From the NCBI GenBank assembly GCA_027919835.1, contig JANVFP010000003.1, forward strand, positions 930,001-994,000: a stretch of DNA of 64,000 bases, given 5' to 3'. A program made the translations under genes and the position numbers. Below, in pieces: positions 21,952 through 34,922 of the stretch (positions are counted from its first letter, which is position 1; each line of letters opens with the position of its first letter). Origin of the DNA: Lentinula raphanica (Eukaryota > Basidiomycota > Agaricomycetes > Agaricales > Omphalotaceae). The notes under the pieces were generated by a model that was given only the letters and a program-made list of their open reading frames with translations, did no database searches and was not told the origin of the DNA.

Positions 21952-23447
21952 ATGACCTACACTCTGACAGAGACTATTGCCCCTGCAACTCAACCTGACA
22001 TCTCTTACCACCCAGATGAAACCAAATATAAACAACGCACTGCACGCAGGTTGGCGGAAAACCCAAGCCTCCCCAAGGCTCGACTGCCCCCTGGCTTCCC
22101 ATCCAAAGTCGAGGGCCCAATCGTTTGGGAAGGCCAGGATTGGACCTCCGAAGATCAGTGGGTTTTTCATCTGACTCCCGAGCAGCTACAAGAGATCGAT
22201 GATGGTCTCGCTCATTTCAAAGGTCAGCCACTTATTCCCTCTTCCATCGAATACTAAGAAGGCGTTGATCATCGTCGCGCAGCACTCGACAAACCGTTGG
22301 GGTATATCTCAAAAGAAACTTTCCCCCTCCCAACTCTGAGCCCTGTTCTGGAATCATTGGCGCATGAGCTATATTCTGGCCGAGGCTTTTTCGTGCTGAG
22401 GACCATCCCGGTTGACGATTACACGCGGAAAGATTTAGCCACTATTTACGCGGGTGAGATTTATTATCGATTGACTGTCCGCAGGCAGACATTGACCAAT
22501 TTGTATTCCCAGGCATATCCTCCCATGTGGGTTCAGCTCGAGGTAAACAAGACGGGACTGGAGCAGTCCTAGCTCACATAAAGGACCTAACCCTGAGCCA
22601 CGCTCATGAAAAAGGTGGTATCGGTAACGCTGCGTATGTAGTCTCCGCCGATCGAGTTCAACTTCGTCTCATTCAATGACTGGGTTTATAGATACACGAC
22701 TGACAAGCAGGTGTTCCACACCGATGTCGGAGATCTTATTGCCCTCATTGCACTAGCTACAGCAGCAGAAGGGGGCGTATCTAGGATAAGCAGCAGTGCA
22801 CGCGTTTACAACGAGCTTGCAGCGACAAGACCGGACTTGATCAAAACTTTGTCAGAGCCATGGATCTTGGACACGTAGGTTTACCGGCGATTTGTAGAAA
22901 GAATGTGGAAGAGCTAACGTGATTTTTGCAGCTTTGGCGGCCGTTCAGGCTTTACCTCTCGTCCCTTACTATATGTCGAAGACGGTCACATCATTATCCA
23001 GTACTCTCGTCGACATTTCACCGGCTACGGCAACCAGCGGCGGAGCTCTGACGTCCCTCCAATAACAGAAGCCCAGGCAGAAGCTCTGGACGCTGTTCAT
23101 TTTCTGGCAGAAAAGTACTCGCTAGGATTGAACTTCCAGAAAGGCGACATCCAGTACATCAACAGCCTAGGACTCCTGCATGCCAGGGACGCCTTCCGAG
23201 ATGATTCTGAACATGTGTAAGCCTCGTTCATACCCAACTTTGTTTTGTAAGAATCGTTGGTTAACGAATTATGTGGCGTTACAGTCGGCATCTCATCCGT
23301 CTGTGGCTGCGGAATGACAAGTTGGCATGGCCGACACCTGAACCACTGCAGCCCATTTGGAAACGACTTTACTCGGTCGGTCCTGAGGAGCAGAGGTTCC
23401 CCCTAGAACCCGAGATTAGACGCACAGCCAATGGAGCTACAAAATGA
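21952..23447 (+). CDS. TauD/TfdA-like Fe(II)/2-oxoglutarate dioxygenase
   Basis: Exons interrupted by short introns give a protein of about 400 residues. The start MTYTLTETIAPATQPDISYH precedes the fungal clade's usual leader (GFPSKVEGPIVWEGQDW, EDQWVFHLTPEQLQEI). The iron site is visible: H-x-D in QVFHTDVGDLIALI and a distal His in NSLGLLHARDAF. The 2-oxoglutarate-anchoring Arg lies in VRHLIRLWLRND. Other conserved pieces are FGGRSGFTSRPLLY and YGNQRRSSDVPPIT. Family members hydroxylate small molecules, often releasing sulfite from sulfonates or acting in secondary metabolism; the fungal clade's substrate is not known. The gene is complete, ending with TANGATK and a stop at 23445-23447. Confidence 0.85.
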
Positions 23448-24316
23448 GGGCTACTACTAGGCATGCATCTCATAATCATAATCTATACTTAATCTGCAAA
23501 CTCAGAGACAGCCCTTGAACTCTTCACGTACATGTGCAACACTACCTGGGTGTGTGGACCTTTTGGTTACGCTGCCTTTGGTTCGTCGAGTAAATTGATG
23601 TCCTCTCCGCTAGAGCGAAGTGCAGGCATTGATGATACTCTCAGGAAATTTAATTTGACCGCATGAGTGCCCGCGAAGTCAACTATCAATTCGCTCTGAG
23701 TCAATTCTGAGATCATGATGAAGGGTTAATGTCGTTTCGCTGGGATGTCCCAATTCCTGAACTTTCATGGTGTTTCCTCAGAATACTACAATATGTCGAG
23801 TTCGGGTGGTTCAGGCACGTGAAAACAGTTTGGCCTTGATCATGACGCGGTACTAGAGGGTGCTAGGACGCGGTCATCTGCTTCACTCGAAGCGTCACAG
23901 GCTGTCACCGTCTGCTCCGAAAGTACTACGAGGACTCGGAGATGACCTGTCGATAACTAGAGATGCAAAGCAAGAAGGGGAAAGGGAACTCTTGCCACAG
24001 CGTCGCATCACATACAGGCCACCCTAAATCTCGAACTTGAATCAAAAGGAGATGAAGCCAAACCATTAGCCACAAGACGGTTCACTGAAATTTCCGCGTT
24101 GCCTAACATTGGATTTAGTGAACTTGGAAGAGGCCAAAAACGTGTATTGTTGGACTGAAAATTACAAGACTCCGCAACGAAAGACACTATACATATTCAA
24201 GGAATGGAGTAGTTGTAGACACTCGAAGGCAGATGTAGGAAGTACAAGGAATATAAGAGACAAAGGAAAGGAGTGGATTATCGAAAGACCGAAAAAGCAG
24301 TGTAACACCGTGCATA
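23448..24316. other. Intergenic stretch, no gene supported
   Basis: Lies between the 3' ends of two convergent genes. No coding pattern, RNA gene or repeat was recognised. One short plus-strand open frame at 24109 overlaps the 3' end of the next gene and is Lys/Thr-rich noise. Confidence 0.45.
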
Positions 24317-25612
24317 TTACACAGAAAACTCTGAGGATGACTCCCACTGGTGATCATCAAGTCTCCTAGCGAAGTCAGAGCTGAAGCCCAGATGATTATG
24401 ATCTACCCAGCTATCTTCCGAAGACGAATATGCCCATGGATCTGGATCGTCCAGAGTGAAATCGTGGTCGGAAGACGCGGGCTGATCAAAAGACGAGGAA
24501 AAGTCCAGTGTTGGTAAGACGAGCGACTGCGCCGGTTCGACAGCGATATGCGAATCGACACTCTCTTCCGACAAATCGGACAGAAGTGAAGACGCGTCTG
24601 AGAATATATCACCTTCCTCGTCTTGATTGATTCTTGTTATGATCTCCTCCAGTGCACACCATCCAGAACCGCTTTCGCCGATGACGGCACGTACTTCTGC
24701 TGCTGACCAACCTGCAAATTCTACTTTCAAAACAGTGCAGACTCCCTCATCCGTGCCGCCCTTAGAATAAGCAGAACATAGTACACCTCTTTCCCATACA
24801 TTGGCAGCATCCAGGCGAGAAAACAAGGCAGAAACACGAAGCGAGTGTAGCTCGTGTGCATTATGGATGGATGCCAACGTAGAAAGAGGGGGAAGCAACG
24901 TTGAATGATCAGTAACGTTGGAAGGAAGAGGTACACGACCGGTAGTTGTAGGTGCGAGAGGGATCAGCAACAAGGTAGTGACGGGTGCTTGAACCTCAGG
25001 AGCAAAGTAATGGTTCATTTCAGAAACCGATTGAGTTTCGAATGAAACCGTATTCTTTGCCTTTAGCATTTCCTTGCGTGCTTCCTTCACGTTTCCACGT
25101 TTCAATGTCTTCTTCATTGCCTCTCTTTCCTTCTGCATATGAACATTCCAGTCCGCCTCATAGAGGGCACGTCCTGCGATAGGCACATTCTCCACCAAGT
25201 TTTGAAAGACGGAACGGCCTGATGAGAAATTCCTGGCTGTTCCAAGTCCTACCTGGGCAACAGAGCGGGAAGTGACGATCGGACCACGAGGGAAGAACAC
25301 TGGCTGAGCAGGACGCGAAAGCGCATGTTTAGCTGAGAACGACAGTCTGTCTTGGATGCTTCTCATACGACCCGGGGCGGAGCCACGAACTGTTTGATGG
25401 AAAGAGGCAGACGGATGAACTGAGAGACCTGGAGCAGTGAGATGACCCACAAAGCGAGACAGAATGGCACGGGCTTCTCCGAGAAGTCGTTTAGCAGTCC
25501 CACCCGGAGCAGGAGAAGTGAATCGGGCAAATGCTGGGACATGTATAGATCTAGCTTGAATACTGGAGACATGACGAGGTATTCGCCGAGCTCCCAGCGA
25601 TGCACCCTGCAT
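24317..25612 (-). CDS. Conserved-looking hypothetical protein, probably mitochondrial-targeted N-terminus
   Basis: A single uninterrupted exon of 431 residues, unusual here because nearly all neighbours have introns. The first 60 residues are rich in Arg, Ser and Ala with no acids except one Glu (MQGASLGARRIPRHV, IHVPAFARF), as in a mitochondrial presequence. A middle basic helix (MQKEREAMKKTLKRGNVKEA) is followed by a mixed region with possible folded segments (LRVSALFSRLDAANVWERGV, GSGWCALEEIITRINQ). The C-terminus is highly acidic and Ser-rich (SDASSLLSDLSEESVDS). I do not recognise the family. It is head-to-head with the WD-repeat gene, 346 bp apart. A start at 25612 is the most upstream ATG in frame. 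Confidence 0.65.
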   Translation of the reverse strand: MQGASLGARRIPRHVSSIQARSIHVPAFARFTSPAPGGTAKRLLGEARAILSRFVGHLTAPGLSVHPSASFHQTVRGSAPGRMRSIQDRLSFSAKHALSRPAQPVFFPRGPIVTSRSVAQVGLGTARNFSSGRSVFQNLVENVPIAGRALYEADWNVHMQKEREAMKKTLKRGNVKEARKEMLKAKNTVSFETQSVSEMNHYFAPEVQAPVTTLLLIPLAPTTTGRVPLPSNVTDHSTLLPPLSTLASIHNAHELHSLRVSALFSRLDAANVWERGVLCSAYSKGGTDEGVCTVLKVEFAGWSAAEVRAVIGESGSGWCALEEIITRINQDEEGDIFSDASSLLSDLSEESVDSHIAVEPAQSLVLPTLDFSSSFDQPASSDHDFTLDDPDPWAYSSSEDSWVDHNHLGFSSDFARRLDDHQWESSSEFSV

Positions 25613-25958
25613 CGCAATAATGGCTCAAATGAGATGCAGCAGTAAGTAAGTTGTGTTTGAGAGTGCTGGTGGTGAGAGAAAAAGGTGTAGAGTGCGGAGC
25701 TCAATCGATTCGTATACCGCCGAGGCAAGCGTCATCATTTGTCATCCGAGAAACGTAATACACAAGCGCTTGCTCCGAGCGCTTATATTGGCGCGTGACT
25801 TAGACGCTATTGCCACGTGCAATTTCTCATCTATCGTTGCGAAGTTCCACTACAACTCCTCAAACCACCGGGACACCTATCTTTCTTTTCTAATCCCTAG
25901 AAACTCATACACACGCTCACGAAACTCAAAAGGCAACACAGCTCTCACCATTCCCTAT

Positions 25959-28900
25959 ATGGATGGTCTCCTCCAAATACCCAACGGAGGGGGTCTTTTA
26001 TCCCAGAAACTCGGCGTAAAAACAGCACTATTCTTTCGCCCTCACAATCTAACTCAGAAACCTCATGCTGTGCTACGACGCGTAGACCCTTCAGATGACT
26101 CGAGTGATGAAGGCAACGAGCCTTCGCCTTTCGTTCATTTTAAACTCTTTGCTCTCAAACGATTCACCATGACTCCTGGCAAAGAGCTCCTCTTGACTTT
26201 CGAAGATGATAGATTGAAGGATCGTGCTGTATTGTTATGTGGTAACGCACTCACATCTGACGAAGTGGAAATGCAGGAGAGGGTCAAGGCAGTTCAGGAA
26301 GGAGACATACCGCCTCTACCAAAGAATGCACTCCCTCCCAAAATGAGACGCGCTTGGGTAAAGAAACCCGACGGTAAGTGGTGTACGCTCTCTACTCATC
26401 CTGCTCATTTTCGGCTGCGACCTTTAGAAGGGTCTGTGTCTGTCCCAGTACGAGTATCCACTGGTATCCAGGCTGTCCCAACTACTCGCTCGACCGACGT
26501 TCAAGCACAGCCAATCCTCAAAGCAGCTGCTGTTCAATCTAATCCAATATCGATATCAGCTTCTGTGCAGACGACGGCATCAACGTCGTCCGTCTTTGTG
26601 CAAACCGAAACTGCACCGCGTTTAGTAGTCAATACTTCTATGAAACCAAACGTGAGCTTCCACAAAAACCTCTCATCAAATTTGATGTTGATAACAGTAG
26701 CCGGAAAGCAAAGACGGAAGCCTTTCTCCTATGGACTTGGACTCCCCTGCAACTGAGTTGACATCGTCGCCGCTGGAACCCTCTGTGTCGGGATCGAACT
26801 CTCCCTCATTAGGTGCTCCTCTGTCCATTCCAACGCCGACTGAAACCATCGTCGGCGTAATTCACCATGATGAATCACCACGTTCACCAAACACTATCTC
26901 GTCTCAATCCATACCCGTCACCGATCCCAGTCAATCGGTGGAAGCCCTGCGCGTCCGAACTCCACAATCTAGAACGTCCTCACCCTCTTCGTATAAGTCG
27001 ATCCTCCCTGACTCCATCCCTCATAACAATTCCAGAGCTTTGAAAGAAGTATCTAGAAAATCTTCAGTATATAATCCATTTGTATCAGCGGGCTTCGTGA
27101 CTGAGTTCACCGGTGACGATCGCGCTAATAGTCAGCTAGCCAAAGAACACGTCAAGAATAGTCAGGCAACTGATCCTATAAAGGTATGCCAAAGCTATTG
27201 ATACTCCAATCTGTCTGGTCTGTTTCATGGAGCAATTTACACAGTGCGCGGATGCCAACGCTCGTAAGGTATGTCGATCCAGTGGTATCTTTTGACAATC
27301 CTCAATGTGAAGCTGAACTGTTCCGTTGTGCGACCTTCAGAAATCTCCTGCGGAAGATCCAGTGGAGGTATTTCATTAATCCCTTTCTTCACAATTTGTG
27401 TTGAACGTTTTGAAAAGAATGTAGGAACGATAAAAACAGGTCCACTCTTCGAAGAACCTCAGGTTTGCCTCCCTTCTTGTTCAATCCATCCGCATAGTCT
27501 GAAAACATCCCAGATGTGCACGAATGCGTTCCCGATACCGACGAAAGTCAAACAGGAAGAGAGTACGAACGACTCGGCAATCCTACTCGAGACTCATATT
27601 CCCTCCATTGATGCAGGAGAGAGAGAAACAAAGGTTCGTCGTTCAGAATGTCCTTGTGAAAGTCCTTAACCAAAGTCCTTGCAGTCCACCCATGTACCTG
27701 AGCCTACTACAGGCTCTTTCCAATATAAGGCTGTTCCAACAGGCCCTCGGAATGCTGTCGCTTCTAGCAGCAAAGTTACGCTGGATCACACGAAATCCAT
27801 ACCTAATGCACCGAGAGCTCCGCGCAGTCTGCGGAATCAGTTAGACGAGCGTCCTTCGAATGGAAACTCCTCTTCAGTCCTTTCGTCCGGGTCTTACAAC
27901 AATCCTCTGAACATCAGACCCTCAATGCAGATGTCAACGACGTCAGCTCCCACTGGACCCAAGACGCTTTCTGGCGTTCCAGCCAAGAAGCGAATTTTGA
28001 TAGGGATAGGAACGCCGATGGCCAAGGCGACATCTGCAGCGAACTCTCTTCCTCCTGCTCCTACTAATCGTTCTCAGTCGACGCCACAGTTGGTGGCTTA
28101 TACTTCACCTTCGCCTCCCCCTGCTCCTCCAAGCGCGCCTCCGGTCGACTACCCTGAACCTCCACCGCCTCCGCCACCTATACAGATCAAATGGAAACGT
28201 TTGTCAGATGTGAACACGAGCACGTCTTCTGTCGATTCCAATGGTATGTACTATTGCTTCACTCGAATACTGTTGATCATACCGTCCGTCGAAAGGTTCT
28301 TTTAAGACCGAATCTTTCCGTAATTTCTCCGTTTGCTCGATTCGTATCTAGCTGAACAGATTTCTAATATGCCTATACCCTTTCTCTATTCAGGTGCTTC
28401 TCAGAAGTCTCCAACTTCCGCGTTCACAAAGTTCCGGAGCCAAACGAATGGGTATTCCTTGAATGACCTGTCACAACCGCAGCAACCTGTCTTATCGTCT
28501 GAATCCCTCCCCGCGACACCTCTGACGCCCGTACAAGCAGTCACCACGTCTCCGCATGCTCTACATACTCAGAACCTCGGCACTAACCACTCAAACGCAC
28601 CTTCACACCACCATTCACCTCAAGTATCTCATTTCCCTAATACTCCCATTTCCTCCGAATCTCAATCTTCACCTTCATCTCTTCCATGGAATGCCGCAAC
28701 GGTGATAAACCCTGTGAAACTACCGGCATTGTCTGGAACATTCCCCTCAACTTTGCCTTCCGTCCCTCAAACTTTTCACCCGCTTCCTCCGAAGCCTGTG
28801 GCGGCTGCTTTACCGCGAGGTGTGAAGAGGGATCGCGCGCCTTCGCCTAATGAGCCCATCAACAGTATGCGGGGGCACAAGCGATCGTTCAAATGGCCGA

Positions 28901-30430
28901 CACTAGAGTCGAATCATTCGACAAAGTTGAAAGGCGAGGGTGATCTTACCATCTTAGGCATCGCCGGTACTTCGGATGGCGCGCTCTTGGCGTTGAATTG
29001 TGGGTCGAAATTGTCTTCAGCAACAGTCTCGTGTGCTGAAACGGTTTTTTGAATTCTATCTTCAAGGTGCAGATAACAGCATTCGAGTCTGGGATAACCG
29101 GCAACGTAAAGAGTTGGCCATTCTTTCTCACAACGCACGAGTCGCTAGCGTACTGTGGCTAGACGACGATAGTGGTATCATTACCCTAGGAGAGGATGGG
29201 ATGATAAATCGGTGGAGTCTGATAGTATGCAATTTCGGTAATGCTCGAACGTCCTTTCTAATCATTGTGTCGGTTTTAGTCCTACAATAGCTGGGCATGG
29301 AGCAAGATTGTCGATATCGGGATCACACCTAACTACGCGGAACTAGATAGTGGGATGCGTTTGGCGTATCACAAAGACAGAGTTGCCGTGTCGTTGCCTA
29401 CAATAGGGGTGAAAATTTGGTTTTGGTCCAAGGGTGCGGATGATTACCGGGGTCTTTGCTAGTGGTCCGTGCAGGTACTCATCAGGATCGTCTATATAGG
29501 ATCATGGCAAGCACAACGACCCATTCTTCGACCCAACGTGACCGCGCTGGCGTTCATCGAGGATGGCACGACTCTTCTCGGAGGGACGGTAGATGGCGTA
29601 CTGTAAGTTTCTTACATCGATTGCCCACAATGTTTGATGTTGTCTTCGTAGATGGGCATGCGAGATTCCGAATGGCTTAATTCGCGCTTGCGCCTTCTTG
29701 AAGGCCAAGATGTACGTCTTTCCTGAATAAACTGTTTACGGACAGACTGCTGATATTGCCATCAGCTTCTCGATTGATGTGAACCCTGCCAAAACGCACG
29801 CTCTGATAGGTGAGGATTTGAAGCACTGCGTTCAATGTTTGATTTCATCAACGAACGAACGATCATCAGCGTGCCACGGTGCTTCTCGTCTGATATGCTT
29901 GCAAGCAGAGAAGAGAGGCAGACTCGAGCAGTCTTACATGAACAAAGACACGGAATCTAGTCCTCAACGTCAACACAATTTTGGAGCATGCTTCACTGCA
30001 CGAGGTCAAGGCGTGTTGTTCGGAGATATCAAAGGGTGTGCGCTTATTTGGGACACCAAGAAGGGTTCGCTGGTGTATGGATTGGATCATGTCCCAGGAG
30101 ACGAAGACAACGGTCAAGGTATGCAGTCACAAGCCCAATACCAAGTCTTGAAATTCATCGATACTCTAGATAAAGCAGTAACTGCTGCTGCGGTTTGTTC
30201 AATCTCTTTGTTTACGAAAATATGGCTTTCGCTAATCTATGTCACAGAGCCTAGATGCTCCCAATGGAGGGTGTATAGTGACAGGGACGAGTACTGGACT
30301 GTTAAGCTGGTGGTCACAACCCGCATACGCAAATTCAGGTTAGTCTTCAAACTGCTCGAGGTTAATTTCCTGGTTTGCCGATACTCACGCACTCCAAGAA
30401 TCCAACCACAAAAGAGCAAAAGTATTGTAG
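25959..30430 (+). CDS. Large Pro/Ser-rich protein with C-terminal WD40 propeller
   Basis: A multi-exon gene. The start at 25959 (MDGLLQIPNGGG) is preferred to an upstream open frame because conserved-looking sequence begins there. The N-terminal module (KLFALKRFTMTPGKELLLTF, RAVLLCGNALTSDEVEMQER) is followed by about 700 residues of low-complexity Ser/Pro/Thr-rich sequence, including poly-Pro (EPPPPPPPIQIKWKRLSDV). From about 28900 comes a WD40 propeller: LTILGIAGTSDGALLAL, SIRVWDNRQRKELAILS, ASVLWLDDDSGIITLGEDG, IGVKIWFWSKG, LRPNVTALAFIEDGTTLLGG, GVLFGDIKGCALIWDTKKG and GCIVTGTSTGLLSWWSQ. The last exon ends KVL and stop. Such a layout suggests a scaffold, possibly in chromatin or transcription; no specific orthologue is recognised. 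Intron edges in the middle part are approximate. Confidence 0.6.
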
Positions 30431-31061
30431 ATATATCTAGTTGTACTGAATTGTAGTGTGCGTTCTTGGGCTCTTGCACAACGTTTATCTTGAGGTACTT
30501 ACATACAGTAACATGAGTTTTTATGAAAGATCAAAAATTGAGTGCGGGCGATAGGGCCTGAAACGCTATGCAACGTGACGTGAGTCACGCCTAGTCACGG
30601 ATTTGCAATTGAATACCGAAGGTTGCAACAGTTCCTTTTCCTCAACGAGTTCAACAGCGTGGAAATAGCTTCTATCCTCTGTCCAGTTTCAATATCTTCC
30701 ACTGACTCCGAGCTGTACAACGAGCTCAAGTCACTCTTCAAGTTGAAGTCAAAGCCTCTAGATTTAGCGCCGCCCTTGTCTTGAAGACGATCAATTCCTA
30801 TTTCGACTTCTCGCCGTTCAGGATTCCAGGCTCTCTCTAGTCTCTAGTTCAAATACTCTGTACTTTGACCAGTAAGTCCTCTCTCGCTGCTGTCTCAAAC
30901 CTTTGAGCTTCTGTTTGCGATTGCAAGAAGCAATGACCACGAGGCTAGTCGGTTGCCACGCCCATGCGGGTTCATGCTCGTGCTCTTAAATCGCTCTTCA
31001 TACCTGATATTTTACTGACTTGCTCTCTCTTCGAACTTTCTCTCAGATACTATCTGGAAAC
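30431..31061. other. Intergenic stretch; CDC42 promoter and 5' UTR
   Basis: No gene seen. The final 200 bp before the CDC42 start are pyrimidine-rich (CTCTCT, TTTCTCTC), a common feature of basidiomycete core promoters. A short direct word GTGACGTGAGTCACGCC near 30580 is palindromic and might bind a bZIP factor; this is speculative. Confidence 0.4.
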
Positions 31062-31879
<818 letters not shown>

Positions 31880-32451
31880 TAGATTTTCCCCCCACATACG
31901 ATGGCTCGAGCACTTCTCACTTTCACGTTCACCTTATGACATTCTAGTACGCCATGATCTTCCTATATATCCTTTGAATCGTATTATCTTTCTTCTCTTC
32001 TCAATTCAGTCGTCTTCCAATGGCACATCTTCGCCTCTTATACTCAGTTGCCGACGTTTTTCTTGAAGAGTAGGCTTGTGCTCAACACTTCATCTTAGTT
32101 ATTTGTTTTTGTGCTATATGTGTGGGCTAGGTAATGGGTGAGATGTTTTTACTTGTCACCGGGATTTGTTAAGAGAACATCATCAAATTTGACATACACA
32201 ACAACTAGGAACTCTATAAATCAGTTTCTGTACAACGAGCTTACACAACGAAAGTTCGGTCAAAGTTAAAAGGCAGTCTCAAAGAATCTCATAGGGAAAC
32301 GAGTACACCTCTCTATCGGGCGGTTGGAGAGGAAAGCTCTGCGGATGTTGCAGTCAGCCATGATGAGTCTTTCGGCAACGTGCACCCCTTCGACAGCGAC
32401 ATCCATACTGTTCAACTTACTATGATTCACGATGTGAACTAGGAATCATAT
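31880..32451. other. Intergenic stretch downstream of CDC42 and of the convergent peptide gene
   Basis: Holds the 3' UTRs of two convergent genes. No additional gene is recognised. Confidence 0.4.
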
Positions 32452-32862
32452 TCACTTCTTGTACCATCTGCAAACCAACCTCAGTTTCTTTGAATGTCAA
32501 CAGGGATGAATTCTTACTTGGATGGTTTGGGAGCACTCGGCTCATCTCTCTTATAGACCCTATACGTTGGTGAGTAAAAATTCTCTGCGCGTAAAATTCA
32601 TCAACCTGGAAGCTTCGTCACGTTTGGCTCTGGGAGGGATTTCGTATCTTTAAGCCAGGTTCGATGAGAGCGATAGGCCCAAGACTCACACATATCCCGA
32701 GGGTTTGGGACTCTCGTCCCGCCTCATGAAAGGCTCCGGGTCACCCCGCTTCAACTTCAATTGTTTGAGTGCCTTCCTCTCTACAGGCGTCGGCGCAGCA
32801 GAGGTAGAGAGGCCGAGGAGAAGGACGGTAAACAAGAACAGAATGACCTGCTTAGATATCAT
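32452..32862 (-). CDS. Small Kex2-processed secreted peptide precursor (KEP-like), novel
   Basis: Three exons (32690-32862, 32518-32559, 32452-32467), with donors GTGAGT and GTAAGA and acceptors TATAG and TGCAG, splice in frame to 76 residues. Residues 1-23 are a signal peptide (hydrophobic QVILFLFTVLLLGL, then STSAA). The rest is cut into short pieces by dibasic sites KR (38-39), RR (47-48), KR (61-62) and a terminal KK (75-76). The pieces are GDPEPFM and two 12-residue peptides, DESPKPSGYVVY and DEPSAPKPSKWY. Both 12-mers begin DE, contain PKPS and end in Tyr. This is the plan of fungal Kex2-processed repeat proteins and of peptide pheromone precursors, in which Kex2 cuts after dibasic pairs in the late Golgi. 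No family is recognised. The last two exons are short, so transcript evidence is needed. Confidence 0.6.
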
Positions 32863-33667
32863 CGTTCGAGATTCGGGTCGGGCAAAGGTACACCTAGAAT
32901 GAAGGTTGGGTGAAAAAGCCGATGAGGAACAGAAACAAAAGATCCTGGGATGACCTTTATAGAGTTCATCAATACGCGCGTCAAAGATTACCGTCAGGTT
33001 TCATCTTCCAGTGGCAGTAGCTTTCGGAGTTCATACTACCAACCATCTTGAGTCAGCGTATCGCTGCTGTGGTGCATAATACAATTCCGCGGTTTGTGAG
33101 CGGCCGGATAACATAACAAACCTCATACTCGGAACCATAGCTCAGTTCATGGAGAGGAAGCTATACGGCAGTTTGACGGATTACTTCAACCTCAACGAAC
33201 TTTTGAGGGGCCCGGAGCATTGACAACCCCCCTAAGGTACCATTCAGTAGAATGTTGTCGAAGGGAATTATCTAGATACATCGAGACATGAGTTGTGGTC
33301 AGAGTGGAAGAAGATAGGATCAGCTGTACGGTGTACCAGGCTGTACCTTCGAAAGATTTATTTGAGAGATCTGTCATTCGTATCGGAGTACCTCCTTTTT
33401 TCACATATCCATGAAGATGGTGGTATATAAAGATAGTATCTGCTTGAAGGTTCTCGTAAGATAAAGGAGGCCAAGTCAGCGATTAGCCCGGATTCTACGC
33501 ATTTCAGCTTTCTGCAGCGTGATGAGTGAAGATAAAGATAGAGACGGAATACATAATTGTCGAAATTCGAAAAGGCCAGGAAATGCCGCGTGACCGTGAT
33601 CCAATCCTGTGACCTCCTGTGACACTCTGTGACATAACGTGACAGGCGATCTCAAAATTTGAACACC
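32863..33667. other. Intergenic stretch, divergent promoters
   Basis: Between the peptide-precursor start (minus) and SF3B4 start (plus). A GTGACAT(A)ACGTGACA stretch with three repeats of the word CTGTGACA/CGTGACA lies at 33600-33645, just upstream of SF3B4. No gene seen. Confidence 0.45.
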
Positions 33668-34922
33668 ATGTCGCGTCCCCAAGATGACCGTAATCAAGAA
33701 GCGACTGTGTATCTTGTAAGTCGGAACCGTTGCTCAAGGCACTTCTGCTCACTCCTGTACTTTTAGGGTAATCTTGACGAGAGATGTACGGATGCATTGG
33801 TTTGGGAATTGATGTTGCAGGCGGGTCCAGTCGGTGCGCTTGTTCATGAACTTGTTTCCTCTACCTGAATTTGACTGAGCTTTCAGTCCTGTTACAGTAA
33901 ACGTGCACCTTCCCAAAGATCGTATCTCTATGGCTCATCAAGGTTACGGATTCTGTGAATTCCTAACCGAAGAGGATGCTGAATATGCTTGCAAAATAAT
34001 GAATCAAATCAAGCTATGGGGGAAGCCAATTAGGGTTAATAAGGTATGCTCTTGAACACTCTTGTTCTGTCCGTGCAAGACCCATTCCTCCTATCCAATT
34101 CCATCATCTCCATATTGAGATAGATTTCGGTTTTGACATTATTTTCGTAGGCTTCCTCCGACAAAAAGCAATTAGACGTTGGAGCGAATCTATTTATAGG
34201 CAATCTTGACGAAAACGTCGACGAAAGATTACTGTATGATACGTTCAGTGCATTTGGAATGCTTGCTACCACAGCAAAGGTATGGGTTACCATTGCCTCC
34301 TTGCTTCATCCGACCGCTCATATTCAAGTAGATTGCTCGAGATCCCGGTACTGGGACATCAAAAGGGTATGGATTCGTATCGTACACCGACTTCGAAGCA
34401 TCAGACGCAGCTGTCGAATCAATGAACGGTCAATTCTTGATGAACAAAGCAATCACCGTCCAATACGCGTTCAAAAAAGACGGCAAAGGTGAACGTCATG
34501 GAACACAAGCCGAGCGATTACTTGCGGCCCAGGCGCGTAAGAACAACGCATTGCCTGTCAGTGCCCGTCCACCGCCCGCAGTAATGCCGTTTGGTGCTCC
34601 ACCCATGGCCGGTTATCAAGGTCCCTACCAAGGTCAATTCGCGGGCGCACTAGCTGCCCAGCCTCCACCACCACCCGGGTTTGCTCCACAGCAAACGATT
34701 ATGCCTCAGATGCCCATGCAGATGCCCATGCAGATGCCCATGGCGCCACCGAGTATGCCAATGCAGATGCCTGGGATGGCGCCGCCTATGCCCCCGCCTC
34801 CAGGTATGCCCATGTATGGATCATTCCCTCCGCCTCCACCGCCTGGTTTCGCTGTACCTCAGTATCCTGGGCAAATACCTGGGCAGATACCGGTACCTCC
34901 TCCACCTCAGCCTCAATATTAG
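33668..34922 (+). CDS. Splicing factor 3B subunit 4 (SF3B4/Hsh49), two RRM domains
   Basis: Component of the SF3b complex of U2 snRNP, binding pre-mRNA near the branch point. The start [16 protein letters not shown] joins [20 protein letters not shown] across an intron. RRM1 contains VYLGNLDE (RNP2) and GYGFCEFL (RNP1). RRM2 contains [20 protein letters not shown] and [11 protein letters not shown], followed by the family's [19 protein letters not shown]. The C-terminus is the usual Pro/Met/Gly-rich tail with many MPMQMPM and PPPPPGF repeats. Five or so short introns, all with plausible splice sites. Protein length and domain order agree with the family. The yeast name would be HSH49. Confidence 0.93.

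Noticed and set aside
25653..25958. N-terminal extension of the WD-repeat protein
   Set aside because: The upstream in-frame sequence is compositionally random, and the region is needed as a promoter for two head-to-head genes. The start at 25959 begins the conserved-looking sequence.
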